Shown here piece by piece: positions 1 through 5,599 of a DNA stretch of 5,599 nt. Made by a program: the position numbers and the translations under genes. The notes under the pieces are model-generated. The model saw only the letters and a list, made by a program, of their open reading frames with translations. It did no database searches and was not told the origin of the DNA. The number at the start of each line of letters is the position of its first letter. Position 1 is the stretch's first letter. This DNA comes from an uncultured Alistipes sp. (lineage in GTDB: Bacteria > Bacteroidota > Bacteroidia > Bacteroidales > Rikenellaceae). The stretch is taken from assembly GCA_900550925.1 (NCBI GenBank), contig URTU01000101.1:1-5599 (forward strand). The letters run 5' to 3'.

Positions 1-900
1 GAGGATGGTCGTGGCCGAGCCGATGCCGAGGATTATCATGAAGGCGGCATTCGAAAGGGTTATTGTGATCTGGTTTGCGGCGATTTCGGTGGTTCCGATC
101 CAGCCCATCATGATCGAGGTGAGCACGAATGCGAGTCCTTCGAGGGTCATCTGGAATGCGATGGGCACACCTACGCGGAAGAGCTGCAGCACGCGCGGGA
201 AGTTGAACGATACGCGGCGTAGCAGGGCCATGTAAGGGCGTACGCGGCGGTTTGTGAAGAAGTACACGATCATCGAGACGGGCATGACCATACGCGAAAT
301 GAAGGTTGCGAAACCTGCTCCGGCGGCCCCCATTGCCGGTGCGCCCCAGTGTCCGTAGATGAAGATCCAGTTGAGGAATATGTTGAGCAGGTTGCAGGCG
401 ATGACCACGATCATTGCGGTTGTTGTGTTGCCGATGCCTTCGAGGAACTGTTTGAAGGCGCCGTAAAGCATGAGCGGGATCATGCTCCAGGCCACGTAGC
501 GGTAGTATGGCAGGGCCATGTCGACCACTTCGACCGGTTGTCCGAGATGGTACATCGCCGGGATGAAGGCAAGCTGGATGGCGGTGATTGCGATTCCCGA
601 GAGCAGATAGAACAGGATTGCGTTTTTGAGGTATCCGCTCATTTCGAGACGTTCGTTGCGGGCGTAGTGGGCTCCCACAAGCGGTGTGATGCCGATGGTG
701 ATGCCGATTCCGAAGATGAAGAGTATGAAGAATACCGAACTGCCGAACGAGACGGCGGCCAGAGGCAGTACGCCGAGCTGCCCGACCATTGCGTTGTCGG
801 CGAACTGTACGATGACCTGTCCGAGCTGCGACAGTACGACGGGCAGGGCCAGCCGCAGGATGGGGCCGTATTGTGAGTTTTGATGTTTGAGCCTGTTCAT
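1..900 (-). CDS. MATE-family multidrug/cation antiporter, partial (N-terminal 300 residues)
   Basis: An inner-membrane secondary transporter of the multidrug and toxin extrusion family, which exports organic cations or drugs in exchange for Na+ or H+. The minus strand is open from ATG at 900-898 to the window edge, giving 300 codons of a usual 440-460. This covers roughly TM1-TM8, and the C-terminal lobe is missing. The translation is hydrophobic, with family-typical stretches: LPVVLSQLGQ then FADNAMVG near residues 19-40, a loop with MGAAGAGFAT, and VGVPIAFQMTLEG near 244-255. D35 and E254 fall where NorM of Vibrio cholerae has its cation-site residues D36 and E255, so the NorM-like branch is likely. 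The start is supported by residues 1-20 forming a short polar tail before TM1 and by a -7 element about 50 nt upstream. No Shine-Dalgarno is seen. It diverges from lon. The substrate cannot be told from sequence. Confidence 0.93.
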   Translation of the reverse strand, partial: MNRLKHQNSQYGPILRLALPVVLSQLGQVIVQFADNAMVGQLGVLPLAAVSFGSSVFFILFIFGIGITIGITPLVGAHYARNERLEMSGYLKNAILFYLLSGIAITAIQLAFIPAMYHLGQPVEVVDMALPYYRYVAWSMIPLMLYGAFKQFLEGIGNTTTAMIVVIACNLLNIFLNWIFIYGHWGAPAMGAAGAGFATFISRMVMPVSMIVYFFTNRRVRPYMALLRRVSFNFPRVLQLFRVGVPIAFQMTLEGLAFVLTSIMMGWIGTTEIAANQITITLSNAAFMIILGIGSATTIL

Positions 901-949
901 TGGCTATAATTGTTTGTCGTGAAAAAAAGTGTATGTCGATTGAGGGGTG

Positions 950-957
950 CAAAGATA
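950..957 (-). promoter_or_regulatory. Bacteroidetes -7 element for the MATE gene
   Basis: Read on the minus strand this is TATCTTTG, an exact match to the Bacteroidetes primary-sigma -7 motif TAnnTTTG, placed about 50 nt before the MATE start codon. The expected leader would be about 40-45 nt. A TTTG lies upstream (minus strand, 973-970), but only 12 nt away instead of the usual 19-21. The -33 half is therefore weak or absent. Confidence 0.5.
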
Positions 958-1269
958 GCCAATTTTTGACAAAACGCGGCATCTGTTCCTGCAAACGTTT
1001 CATGGTGTGCGGACGGAGACCGGACGGGGCGGGTCGCAGCAGCGGCGACATGTCGGCAGAAGCCTTGTAAGATAATGATATAATGAATGTTGTGACGGTG
1101 GTAGACGAGTGGCGCCGGCGGCTCGGGGTCAGAGCAGCAGACCCGCAGTCGGGCGCATGCATCCTGGCGGAGTGCGGTTGTCGCCCAGCGGCGGCCGGCA
1201 AAACTGCTGTGGCGTCCGGAAAATTCCAATTAAATGTTGTGTGTGAAATAAAAACCGGCTCTTTTTCGT
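958..1269. other. Non-coding core of the divergent MATE/lon intergenic region
   Basis: About 310 bases between the two divergent -7 elements. The stretch from about 1001 to 1215 is GC-rich and carries small inverted repeats: gggtc (1126-1130) with gaccc (1140-1144), and ctggcg (1164-1169) with cgcccag (1182-1188, one bulge). Short AT-rich patches sit at 1069-1092 and 1221-1256. The open frames here read across the promoters, are rich in Arg, Cys and His, and resemble no protein I know. I recognise no tRNA, SRP RNA, tmRNA or RNase P RNA, and no clear regulator site. Confidence 0.5.
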
Positions 1270-1277
1270 TATCTTTG
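1270..1277 (+). promoter_or_regulatory. Bacteroidetes -7 element for lon
   Basis: TATCTTTG is an exact match to the TAnnTTTG -7 motif and identical to the one serving the divergent MATE gene. Transcription would be expected to start near 1283, leaving lon a leader of about 190 nt. The -33 region is poor: the nearest TTG (1237-1239) is 30 nt upstream instead of about 20. No closer match to the motif is seen between here and lon. Confidence 0.5.
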
Positions 1278-1299
1278 CGGCACGATACGGAGTGCGGCC

Positions 1300-1416
1300 A
1301 TGGGCCGTGAAACCATGATTGGCAGGATGTGTGATACGAAACATTCGATGCTCCTGCCTGCAGTGAGGCGAAAAGAGTTGATGATCTGTGGCCCGACCGG
1401 AAAAAGGATGGCATGA
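1300..1416 (+). other. Possible 38-codon upstream ORF in the lon leader
   Basis: ATG at 1300 runs in frame to TGA at 1414-1416, giving 38 residues starting MGRETMIGRM and ending PTGKRMA. A GGAG (1289-1292) sits 7 nt before the ATG, and the predicted transcript start is only about 17 nt upstream. It ends 55 nt before lon. The peptide is rich in Met, Arg and Lys, has no transmembrane or signal character, and matches nothing I recognise. It may be a leader peptide or a chance ORF. In a GC-rich leader a run of this length is not unlikely by chance, so confidence is low. Confidence 0.2.
1321..1358 (+). other. Stem-loop in the lon leader
   Basis: A perfect 7-bp GC-rich stem, ggcagga (1321-1327) with tcctgcc (1352-1358), encloses a smaller hairpin, cgaa (1337-1340) with ttcg (1344-1347). 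No T-run follows, so it is not a terminator. It lies wholly inside the possible upstream ORF, where it could form in the leader RNA. Its function is unknown. Confidence 0.35.
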
Positions 1417-1455
1417 CGATAGTACTCCGTACGGCCGAAGTGTTTTTTATAGAAC

Positions 1456-1462
1456 GGAGGAG
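1456..1462 (+). promoter_or_regulatory. Strong Shine-Dalgarno of lon
   Basis: GGAGGAG ends 9 nt before the ATG at 1472, which fixes the lon start. Such a complete Shine-Dalgarno is unusual in Bacteroidetes, where most genes lack one. Its first four bases can pair with an upstream ctcc as part of a 6-bp stem, ctccgt (1425-1430) with acggag (1454-1459), across a T-rich 23-nt loop. Confidence 0.75.
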
Positions 1463-1471
1463 TGAAAGACT

Positions 1472-3910
1472 ATGAGCAAAAAATCGAAAGAGAATAAAAA
1501 CGAAATAGATGAGTTGTCGGCCCTGCCAAACCTGACGGAGGGCAGGCATCAGATGATTCCGATCGTGACGGGCGACGATACGCCCGACGAATCGGTCAAT
1601 GTTCCCGAGGTGCTTCCGATACTCTCGCTGCGGAGTTCGGTGCTCTTCCCGGGTGCCATAACCCCGATTACGGTCGGCCGCGAAAAGAGTATCCGGCTGG
1701 TGCGCGAGGTGAGCGAAGGGAACGGTCTGTTGGGTGCGGTGCTGCAGAAGGAGTCGGAGGTTGAGAATCCGACGCCCGACGACATGTACAAGGTCGGTAC
1801 GGCGGCCCGTATCCTGAAGATCCTGGAGATGCCGAACAGTACGCTGACGGTAATCCTGAACGGTCTGGAGAAGATCGAGGTGGGTGAATATCTCTGCACG
1901 GAGCCCTATTTCAAGGCTACCGTGACTCCGATCCGCGATTCGGCTCCCGACGAGTCGAATGTCGAATTCAATGCGCTGGTCGATTCGATACGCGACGTGG
2001 CGCTGAATATCATCGAGATCTCGCCGTCGATGCCCAAGGAGGCGGCCTTTGCCATCAAGAACATCGATTCGCGGCGCGGCATAATCAACTTCACATGCTC
2101 GAACATCGAGATGAGCGATGCCGACCGTCAGCATCTGTTGGAGGCGCCCGGGCTGTTGGCACGGGCACGCCGCCTGCTGGAGATACTGGTCCGCGAGCAG
2201 CAGTTGGCCGAACTCAAGACCGAGATTCAGAACAAGGTCAAGCAGGATCTGGACCGTCAGCAGCGTGAATACTTCCTGCAGCAGCAGATGCGTACCATAC
2301 AGGACGAGCTGGGTGACGGTGAGGATGCCGAGATAGAGCGGCTCAAGGAGCGCGCCGCAAAGAAGAACTGGAGCAAGGAGACGGCCGAACTCTTCGAGAA
2401 GGAGGTGGCCAAGCTCGAAAGACTGAATCCGGCGGTAGCCGAATATTCGGTACAGCTGACCTACCTGCAGTTGATGCTCGACCTGCCGTGGAACGACGTT
2501 ACGGTCGACAACCTCGACCTGAACTGTGCCCGCGAGCAGCTTGACCATGACCATTTCGGTCTGGAGGAGGTCAAGGAGCGTATCCTGGAACACCTTGCGG
2601 TGATCAAGCTCAAGGGTGATCTCAAGTCCCCGATCCTCTGCCTTTACGGCCCCCCGGGAGTCGGCAAGACCTCGCTGGGCAAGTCGGTCGCCGATGCGCT
2701 CAACCGCAAGTTCGGACGCATATCGCTCGGCGGTCTGCACGATGAGGCCGAGATTCGCGGTCACCGCCGTACCTACATAGGTGCCATGCCGGGTCGGATC
2801 ATTCAGACAATCAAGCGTTGCGGGTCGTCCAATCCGGTCATCATACTCGATGAGGTCGACAAGGTTTCGGAGAGCAACCACGGCGATCCGTCGAGCGCCT
2901 TGCTCGAGGTGCTCGATCCCGAGCAGAACACGACCTTCCACGACAACTATCTCGATACGGAGTACGATCTGTCGAAGGTGATGTTCATTGCCACGGCCAA
3001 CAATGCCGCGCGGATCAGTCCGGCGCTGCGCGACCGTATGGAGATGATCAATATCCCGGGATACATCCTTGAGGACAAGATACATATTGCGACCGACCAC
3101 CTGCTTCCGAAGGAGATCGAGGCTCACGGACTGAAACCCGAGAATCTGGTGCTGACGTCCGAGGTCATCGAGAAGATCATTTCGGAATATACGCGTGAGA
3201 TGGGTGTGCGCCAGCTCGACAAGCAGTTGGCAAAACTGGCCCGCCACCGCGCAAAGCAGATCGGGTTCGGCGAGGAGTTTGAACCGCAGGTTACGGCCGC
3301 GGATATCGAGAAGATTCTGGGAATGCCGAAGTTCCGTCAGGATCAGTACGAGATCGGCGGCATGACGGGTATCGTGACGGGTCTGGCCTGGACCGAGGTT
3401 GGCGGCGACATACTCTACATCGAGTCGATCCTGACCCCGGGCAAGGGCAAGCTCAACCTGACGGGAAATCTTGGTGACGTGATGAAGGAGTCGGCCACCA
3501 TAGCCCACGAGTGGGTGAAGGCTCACTTCGAGGAGCTGAAGATCGATCGCGAGAAGTTCGAGAATTACGACCTGAATATCCACGTTCCCGAGGGTGCGAT
3601 CCCGAAGGACGGGCCGAGTGCCGGCATAACGATGGTAACGTCGATCGTTTCGACCTATACGGGGCGTAAGGTCCGTGAACGGATCGCCATGACGGGCGAA
3701 ACGACTCTGCGCGGCAGGGTGATGCCCGTAGGCGGTATTCGCGAGAAGATCCTCGCGGCCAAGCGCGCCGGCATTACCGATCTGATCCTGTGCAGCGAGA
3801 ACGAGAAGGATATCTCCGAGATCAAGCCGGAGTATGTCGAAGGGTTGAAGTTCCACTATGTGAACACCAACGACGAGGTTCTGGCTCTGGCTCTCGAACC
3901 GGCCGAATAG
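1472..3910 (+). CDS. lon: ATP-dependent Lon protease (LonA), complete
   Basis: A cytoplasmic, homohexameric AAA+ serine protease that unfolds and degrades misfolded and short-lived regulatory proteins using ATP. At 812 residues it is normal for the Bacteroidetes LonA type. An acidic, polar tail (about 1-45) precedes the LAN substrate-binding domain (about 47-240, beginning LPILSLR). A coiled-coil helix follows (about 245-325, with QREYFLQQQM). The AAA+ module has Walker A GPPGVGKT (393-400, K399), Walker B VIILDEVD (456-463, D460/E461), sensor 1 near N510/N511, an arginine finger at R522 and sensor 2 at R580. The protease domain begins near GLAWT (637-641), with the nucleophile S716 in DGPSAG (713-718) and its partner K759 in GGIREK (754-759). 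The 43-residue Ser-Lys spacing equals that of E. coli Lon (S679/K722). No residue is missing and no frame is broken. The start is set by GGAGGAG 9 nt upstream. It has its own promoter and terminator, so it is probably monocistronic. Confidence 0.98.
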   Translation: MSKKSKENKNEIDELSALPNLTEGRHQMIPIVTGDDTPDESVNVPEVLPILSLRSSVLFPGAITPITVGREKSIRLVREVSEGNGLLGAVLQKESEVENPTPDDMYKVGTAARILKILEMPNSTLTVILNGLEKIEVGEYLCTEPYFKATVTPIRDSAPDESNVEFNALVDSIRDVALNIIEISPSMPKEAAFAIKNIDSRRGIINFTCSNIEMSDADRQHLLEAPGLLARARRLLEILVREQQLAELKTEIQNKVKQDLDRQQREYFLQQQMRTIQDELGDGEDAEIERLKERAAKKNWSKETAELFEKEVAKLERLNPAVAEYSVQLTYLQLMLDLPWNDVTVDNLDLNCAREQLDHDHFGLEEVKERILEHLAVIKLKGDLKSPILCLYGPPGVGKTSLGKSVADALNRKFGRISLGGLHDEAEIRGHRRTYIGAMPGRIIQTIKRCGSSNPVIILDEVDKVSESNHGDPSSALLEVLDPEQNTTFHDNYLDTEYDLSKVMFIATANNAARISPALRDRMEMINIPGYILEDKIHIATDHLLPKEIEAHGLKPENLVLTSEVIEKIISEYTREMGVRQLDKQLAKLARHRAKQIGFGEEFEPQVTAADIEKILGMPKFRQDQYEIGGMTGIVTGLAWTEVGGDILYIESILTPGKGKLNLTGNLGDVMKESATIAHEWVKAHFEELKIDREKFENYDLNIHVPEGAIPKDGPSAGITMVTSIVSTYTGRKVRERIAMTGETTLRGRVMPVGGIREKILAAKRAGITDLILCSENEKDISEIKPEYVEGLKFHYVNTNDEVLALALEPAE

Positions 3911-4112
3911 TGTCGGTTGCGGTAGGACGGTTGGCAGGGGACTCGCAGGTTAAGCGCACGGGGGCTTCGTGACGGAGCTCGGGCGTTAACGGCTGAGGAG
4001 TCTGGCACCGTTCGGTGGATTGCCGGATCGGCCTGGTGGAACGGGCTGACAGTAGATCCCGGGATGCTGTAACGGGCCGTGAATATCGGGCCGAGAGTCC
4101 CGAATATCAGGC
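3911..4112 (+). other. Structured 3' untranslated region of lon
   Basis: About 200 nt without a credible gene lie between the lon stop and its terminator. Several stem-loops can be drawn. A bulged outer stem pairs gttaa-g-cgc (3949-3957) with gcgttaac (3983-3990) and encloses gcttcg/cggagc (3964-3978, one G-U). Further hairpins are cacc/ggtg (4006-4017), gccg/cggc (4022-4032) and tcggg/cccga (4086-4103). A 10-bp palindrome, atcccgggat, lies at 4056-4065. No TAnnTTTG motif is seen inside, so any RNA here would be lon read-through or a processed tail. Confidence 0.4.
4081..4111. repeat. Short direct repeat, 21-nt period
   Basis: gaatatcggg (4081-4090) recurs as gaatatcagg (4102-4111), 9 of 10 bases identical. 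The 11-nt spacer contributes to a small tcggg/cccga hairpin. The repeat abuts the lon terminator. Two copies this short may be chance, and no function is known. Confidence 0.4.
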
Positions 4113-4161
4113 AAAGCGACATCCGTATCGCCATTATTGACGATGCGGATGCCGCTTTTTT
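4113..4161 (+). terminator. Intrinsic terminator of lon
   Basis: The 5' arm at 4116-4130 pairs with 4141-4155 in a 15-position stem containing one A-C mismatch and one G-U wobble. The loop is 10 nt (4131-4140) and six Ts follow directly (4156-4161). Three As at 4113-4115 can extend the stem into the T-run. This is a strong rho-independent terminator for plus-strand transcripts coming from lon, about 100 nt ahead of valS. It makes lon and valS separate units. The opposite side has only a short T-run, so it is probably one-directional. Confidence 0.85.
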
Positions 4162-4216
4162 GGTTATGTGGCAGGCTTTTTTGGGGAGCGATACCCGATA
4201 ATTCAATTATAATTGC

Positions 4217-4224
4217 TAATTTTG
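4217..4224 (+). promoter_or_regulatory. Bacteroidetes -7 element for valS
   Basis: TAATTTTG matches the TAnnTTTG -7 motif, lies in an AT-rich patch just after the lon terminator, and is 33 nt before the first valS ATG. Transcription near 4230 would give a leader of about 28-34 nt. No TTTG is found at the proper -33 distance; the nearest (4180-4183) is 33 nt away. I see no T-box-like leader, and there is no room for one. Confidence 0.55.
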
Positions 4225-4257
4225 CGGGTTGCAAATAATAGCTGAAAGTTGAAGGTT

Positions 4258-5599
4258 ATGAATATGACTGACAAGTACAACCCCCGCGAGATCGAGGGCA
4301 AGTGGTACGACTACTGGATAGACAACAAACTCTTCCATTCGACGCCCGATGAGCGTGAACCGTATACCATAGTCATTCCGCCTCCCAATGTGACCGGAAT
4401 GCTCCACATGGGACACATGCTGAACAATACGTTGCAGGATGTGCTGGTGCGCCGTGCCCGTATGATGGGCAAGAATGCCTGCTGGGTTCCGGGTACCGAC
4501 CACGCCTCGATCGCTACCGAAGCGAAGGTTGTTGCCAAACTGCGGGCCGAGGGTATCGAGAAGTCGAGCCTGACGCGCGAGGAGTTCCTGCGCCACGCCT
4601 GGGAGTGGAAGGAGAAGCACGGTGGCATCATCCTGAAGCAGCTGCGCAAGTTGGGAGCTTCGTGCGACTGGGATCGTACATGCTTTACGATGGACGAGAT
4701 CCGCACCGAGGGCGTGATCAAGGTATTCGTGGACCTTTACAACAAGGGCAAGATATATCGCGGCGTGCGGATGGTCAACTGGGATCCGGCGGCGAAGACG
4801 GCCCTCTCGGACGAAGAGGTGATCTACCGCGAGTCGCACGGAAAACTCTACTACCTGCGCTATGCCATCGAGGGTACGGACCGTTATATCGTAGTTGCCA
4901 CGACGCGTCCGGAGACCATTCTGGGCGATACGGCGCTGTGCGTCAATCCCGAAGATGAGCGTTATGCATCGCTGCCGGAGGGTACGCGTGTCATCGTGCC
5001 GCTCGTGGGGCGTTCGATACCCCTGATCCGCGACAGCTATGTGGATATAGGTTTCGGTACGGGTGCGCTGAAGGTTACGCCGGCGCACGACGTCAACGAC
5101 TACATGCTCGGCGAGAAGTATGCGCTCGAAACAATCGATATTTTCAACGACGACGGTACGATCAACGACAAGGTCGGCATGTATGTCGGCATGGACCGCT
5201 TTGCTGTCCGCGAGCAGATCGAGAAGGACCTCGAGGCGGCCGGCCTGCTCGAGAAGACCGAAGCATACACCAACAACGTGGGCTATTCGGAGCGTACGGG
5301 CGTGCCCATCGAACCGAAACTGTCGATGCAGTGGTTCATGTCGATGAAGGAGATTGCCGAACCGGCTTTGCGGGCAGTGCTCGACAACGAGATACGTTTC
5401 GTGCCGGAGAAGTACAGGAATATCTACCGCTACTGGATGGAGAACATCAAGGACTGGTGTATCTCGCGCCAGCTGTGGTGGGGGCAGCGCATTCCGGCCT
5501 ACTACCTGCCCAAGGGCGGGTATGTGGTTGCCGAGACAGCCGAAAAGGCTCTGGAGCTGGCCCGCGAAAAGAGCGGCGACATGTCGCTGCAGATCGGTG
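4258..5599 (+). CDS. valS: Valyl-tRNA synthetase, partial (N-terminal 447 codons)
   Basis: A cytoplasmic class Ia aminoacyl-tRNA synthetase that joins L-valine to tRNA-Val using ATP and hydrolyses mischarged Thr-tRNA-Val. The frame is open to the window end, about half of the usual 870-950 residues. Visible are PPPNVTG (41-47) leading into the HIGH signature as HMGH (50-53), and GTDHAS of the catalytic core. The CP1 editing domain follows, with TTRPET (215-220) and PAHDVNDY (275-282), including D278 and D281. WCISRQLWWGQ (from W400) marks the return to the Rossmann fold. KMSKS, the anticodon-binding domain and the C-terminal coiled coil lie outside. Residues are numbered from ATG 4258. The ATG at 4264 (protein MTDKYNP) is an equally good start, because gaagg (4251-4255) sits 8 nt before it but only 2 nt before 4258. 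It appears intact and is probably expressed from its own promoter. Confidence 0.97.
   Translation, partial: MNMTDKYNPREIEGKWYDYWIDNKLFHSTPDEREPYTIVIPPPNVTGMLHMGHMLNNTLQDVLVRRARMMGKNACWVPGTDHASIATEAKVVAKLRAEGIEKSSLTREEFLRHAWEWKEKHGGIILKQLRKLGASCDWDRTCFTMDEIRTEGVIKVFVDLYNKGKIYRGVRMVNWDPAAKTALSDEEVIYRESHGKLYYLRYAIEGTDRYIVVATTRPETILGDTALCVNPEDERYASLPEGTRVIVPLVGRSIPLIRDSYVDIGFGTGALKVTPAHDVNDYMLGEKYALETIDIFNDDGTINDKVGMYVGMDRFAVREQIEKDLEAAGLLEKTEAYTNNVGYSERTGVPIEPKLSMQWFMSMKEIAEPALRAVLDNEIRFVPEKYRNIYRYWMENIKDWCISRQLWWGQRIPAYYLPKGGYVVAETAEKALELAREKSGDMSLQIG

Noticed and set aside
349..876. Long plus-strand ORF of 175 codons antisense to the MATE gene
   Set aside because: It is the shadow of the MATE coding strand: the translation is an acidic, Asp/His/Val-rich string with no domain, whereas the opposite strand gives a clear membrane transporter.
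897..1229. Minus-strand 110-codon ORF whose stop overlaps the MATE start as ATGA
   Set aside because: The ATGA overlap is tempting, but the frame reads through the MATE -7 element at 950-957. The peptide is of Arg/His/Cys-rich random character with no recognisable family, and it has no Shine-Dalgarno or promoter of its own.
1083..1310. Plus-strand 75-codon ORF in the MATE/lon intergenic region
   Set aside because: It runs across the lon -7 element and ends inside the leader, and its composition looks like translated GC-rich spacer.
1129..1344. Minus-strand 71-codon ORF in the MATE/lon intergenic region
   Set aside because: It is antisense to the predicted lon promoter and leader, has no promoter or ribosome binding signal, and resembles no known protein.
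1425..1460. Possible intrinsic terminator or attenuator before lon (stem plus T-rich run at 1443-1448)
   Set aside because: The T-run lies inside the loop between ctccgt and acggag instead of after a stem, so it does not have terminator geometry.
1278..1471. CIRCE-type heat-shock operator in the lon leader
   Set aside because: No TTAGCACTC/GAGTGCTAA inverted repeat is present on either strand.
3911..3990. tRNA-like look of the sequence just after lon
   Set aside because: No acceptor stem pairing, no proper T-loop (GTTCRA) and no CCA could be aligned, so it is not a tRNA.
3856..4234. Two minus-strand ORFs covering the lon/valS intergenic region
   Set aside because: Both read through the lon terminator stem, one overlaps the end of lon, and neither has a start signal or recognisable protein features.
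4216..5088. Minus-strand 290-codon ORF antisense to valS
   Set aside because: The plus strand encodes ValRS with the HMGH, TTRPET and HDVND motifs. The antisense frame is long only because GC-rich codon use leaves few stops.

Overview
The window looks like chromosomal housekeeping DNA from a GC-rich member of the Bacteroidetes. An Alistipes-like (Rikenellaceae) genome is my best guess. The evidence is the protein sequences of Lon and ValRS, which resemble Bacteroidetes homologues, and three upstream elements matching the Bacteroidetes -7 promoter motif TAnnTTTG. Two of the three genes also lack a convincing Shine-Dalgarno, as is usual in the phylum. The genus is inferred from base composition and memory of related proteins, not from a search.

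Layout. Positions 1-900 (minus strand) hold the first 300 codons of a MATE-family multidrug/cation antiporter, whose 3' end lies outside the window. Positions 901-1471 are a 571-bp divergent intergenic region with one -7 element facing each way (950-957 minus, 1270-1277 plus). Positions 1472-3910 (plus) hold a complete LonA protease of 812 residues with all ATPase and Ser-Lys protease residues intact. Positions 3911-4257 are an intergenic region with several GC-rich stem-loops, a strong intrinsic terminator (4113-4161) and a -7 element (4217-4224). Positions 4258-5599 (plus) hold the first 447 codons of valyl-tRNA synthetase (valS), cut by the window end before its KMSKS motif.

The three genes are probably three separate transcription units. 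MATE and lon diverge, and lon and valS are separated by a terminator and a fresh promoter. I see no functional system linking them. No mobile element, CRISPR array, rRNA or tRNA was recognised.

The less ordinary material is non-coding. lon has a predicted leader of about 190 nt with an unusually strong Shine-Dalgarno for this phylum. The leader also has a 38-codon upstream ORF and a short segment (1424-1431) that could pair with either the upstream ORF's Shine-Dalgarno or lon's own. Downstream, lon has a 200-nt untranslated tail with tandem hairpins. These are pattern-level hypotheses; the three coding genes themselves look conventional.
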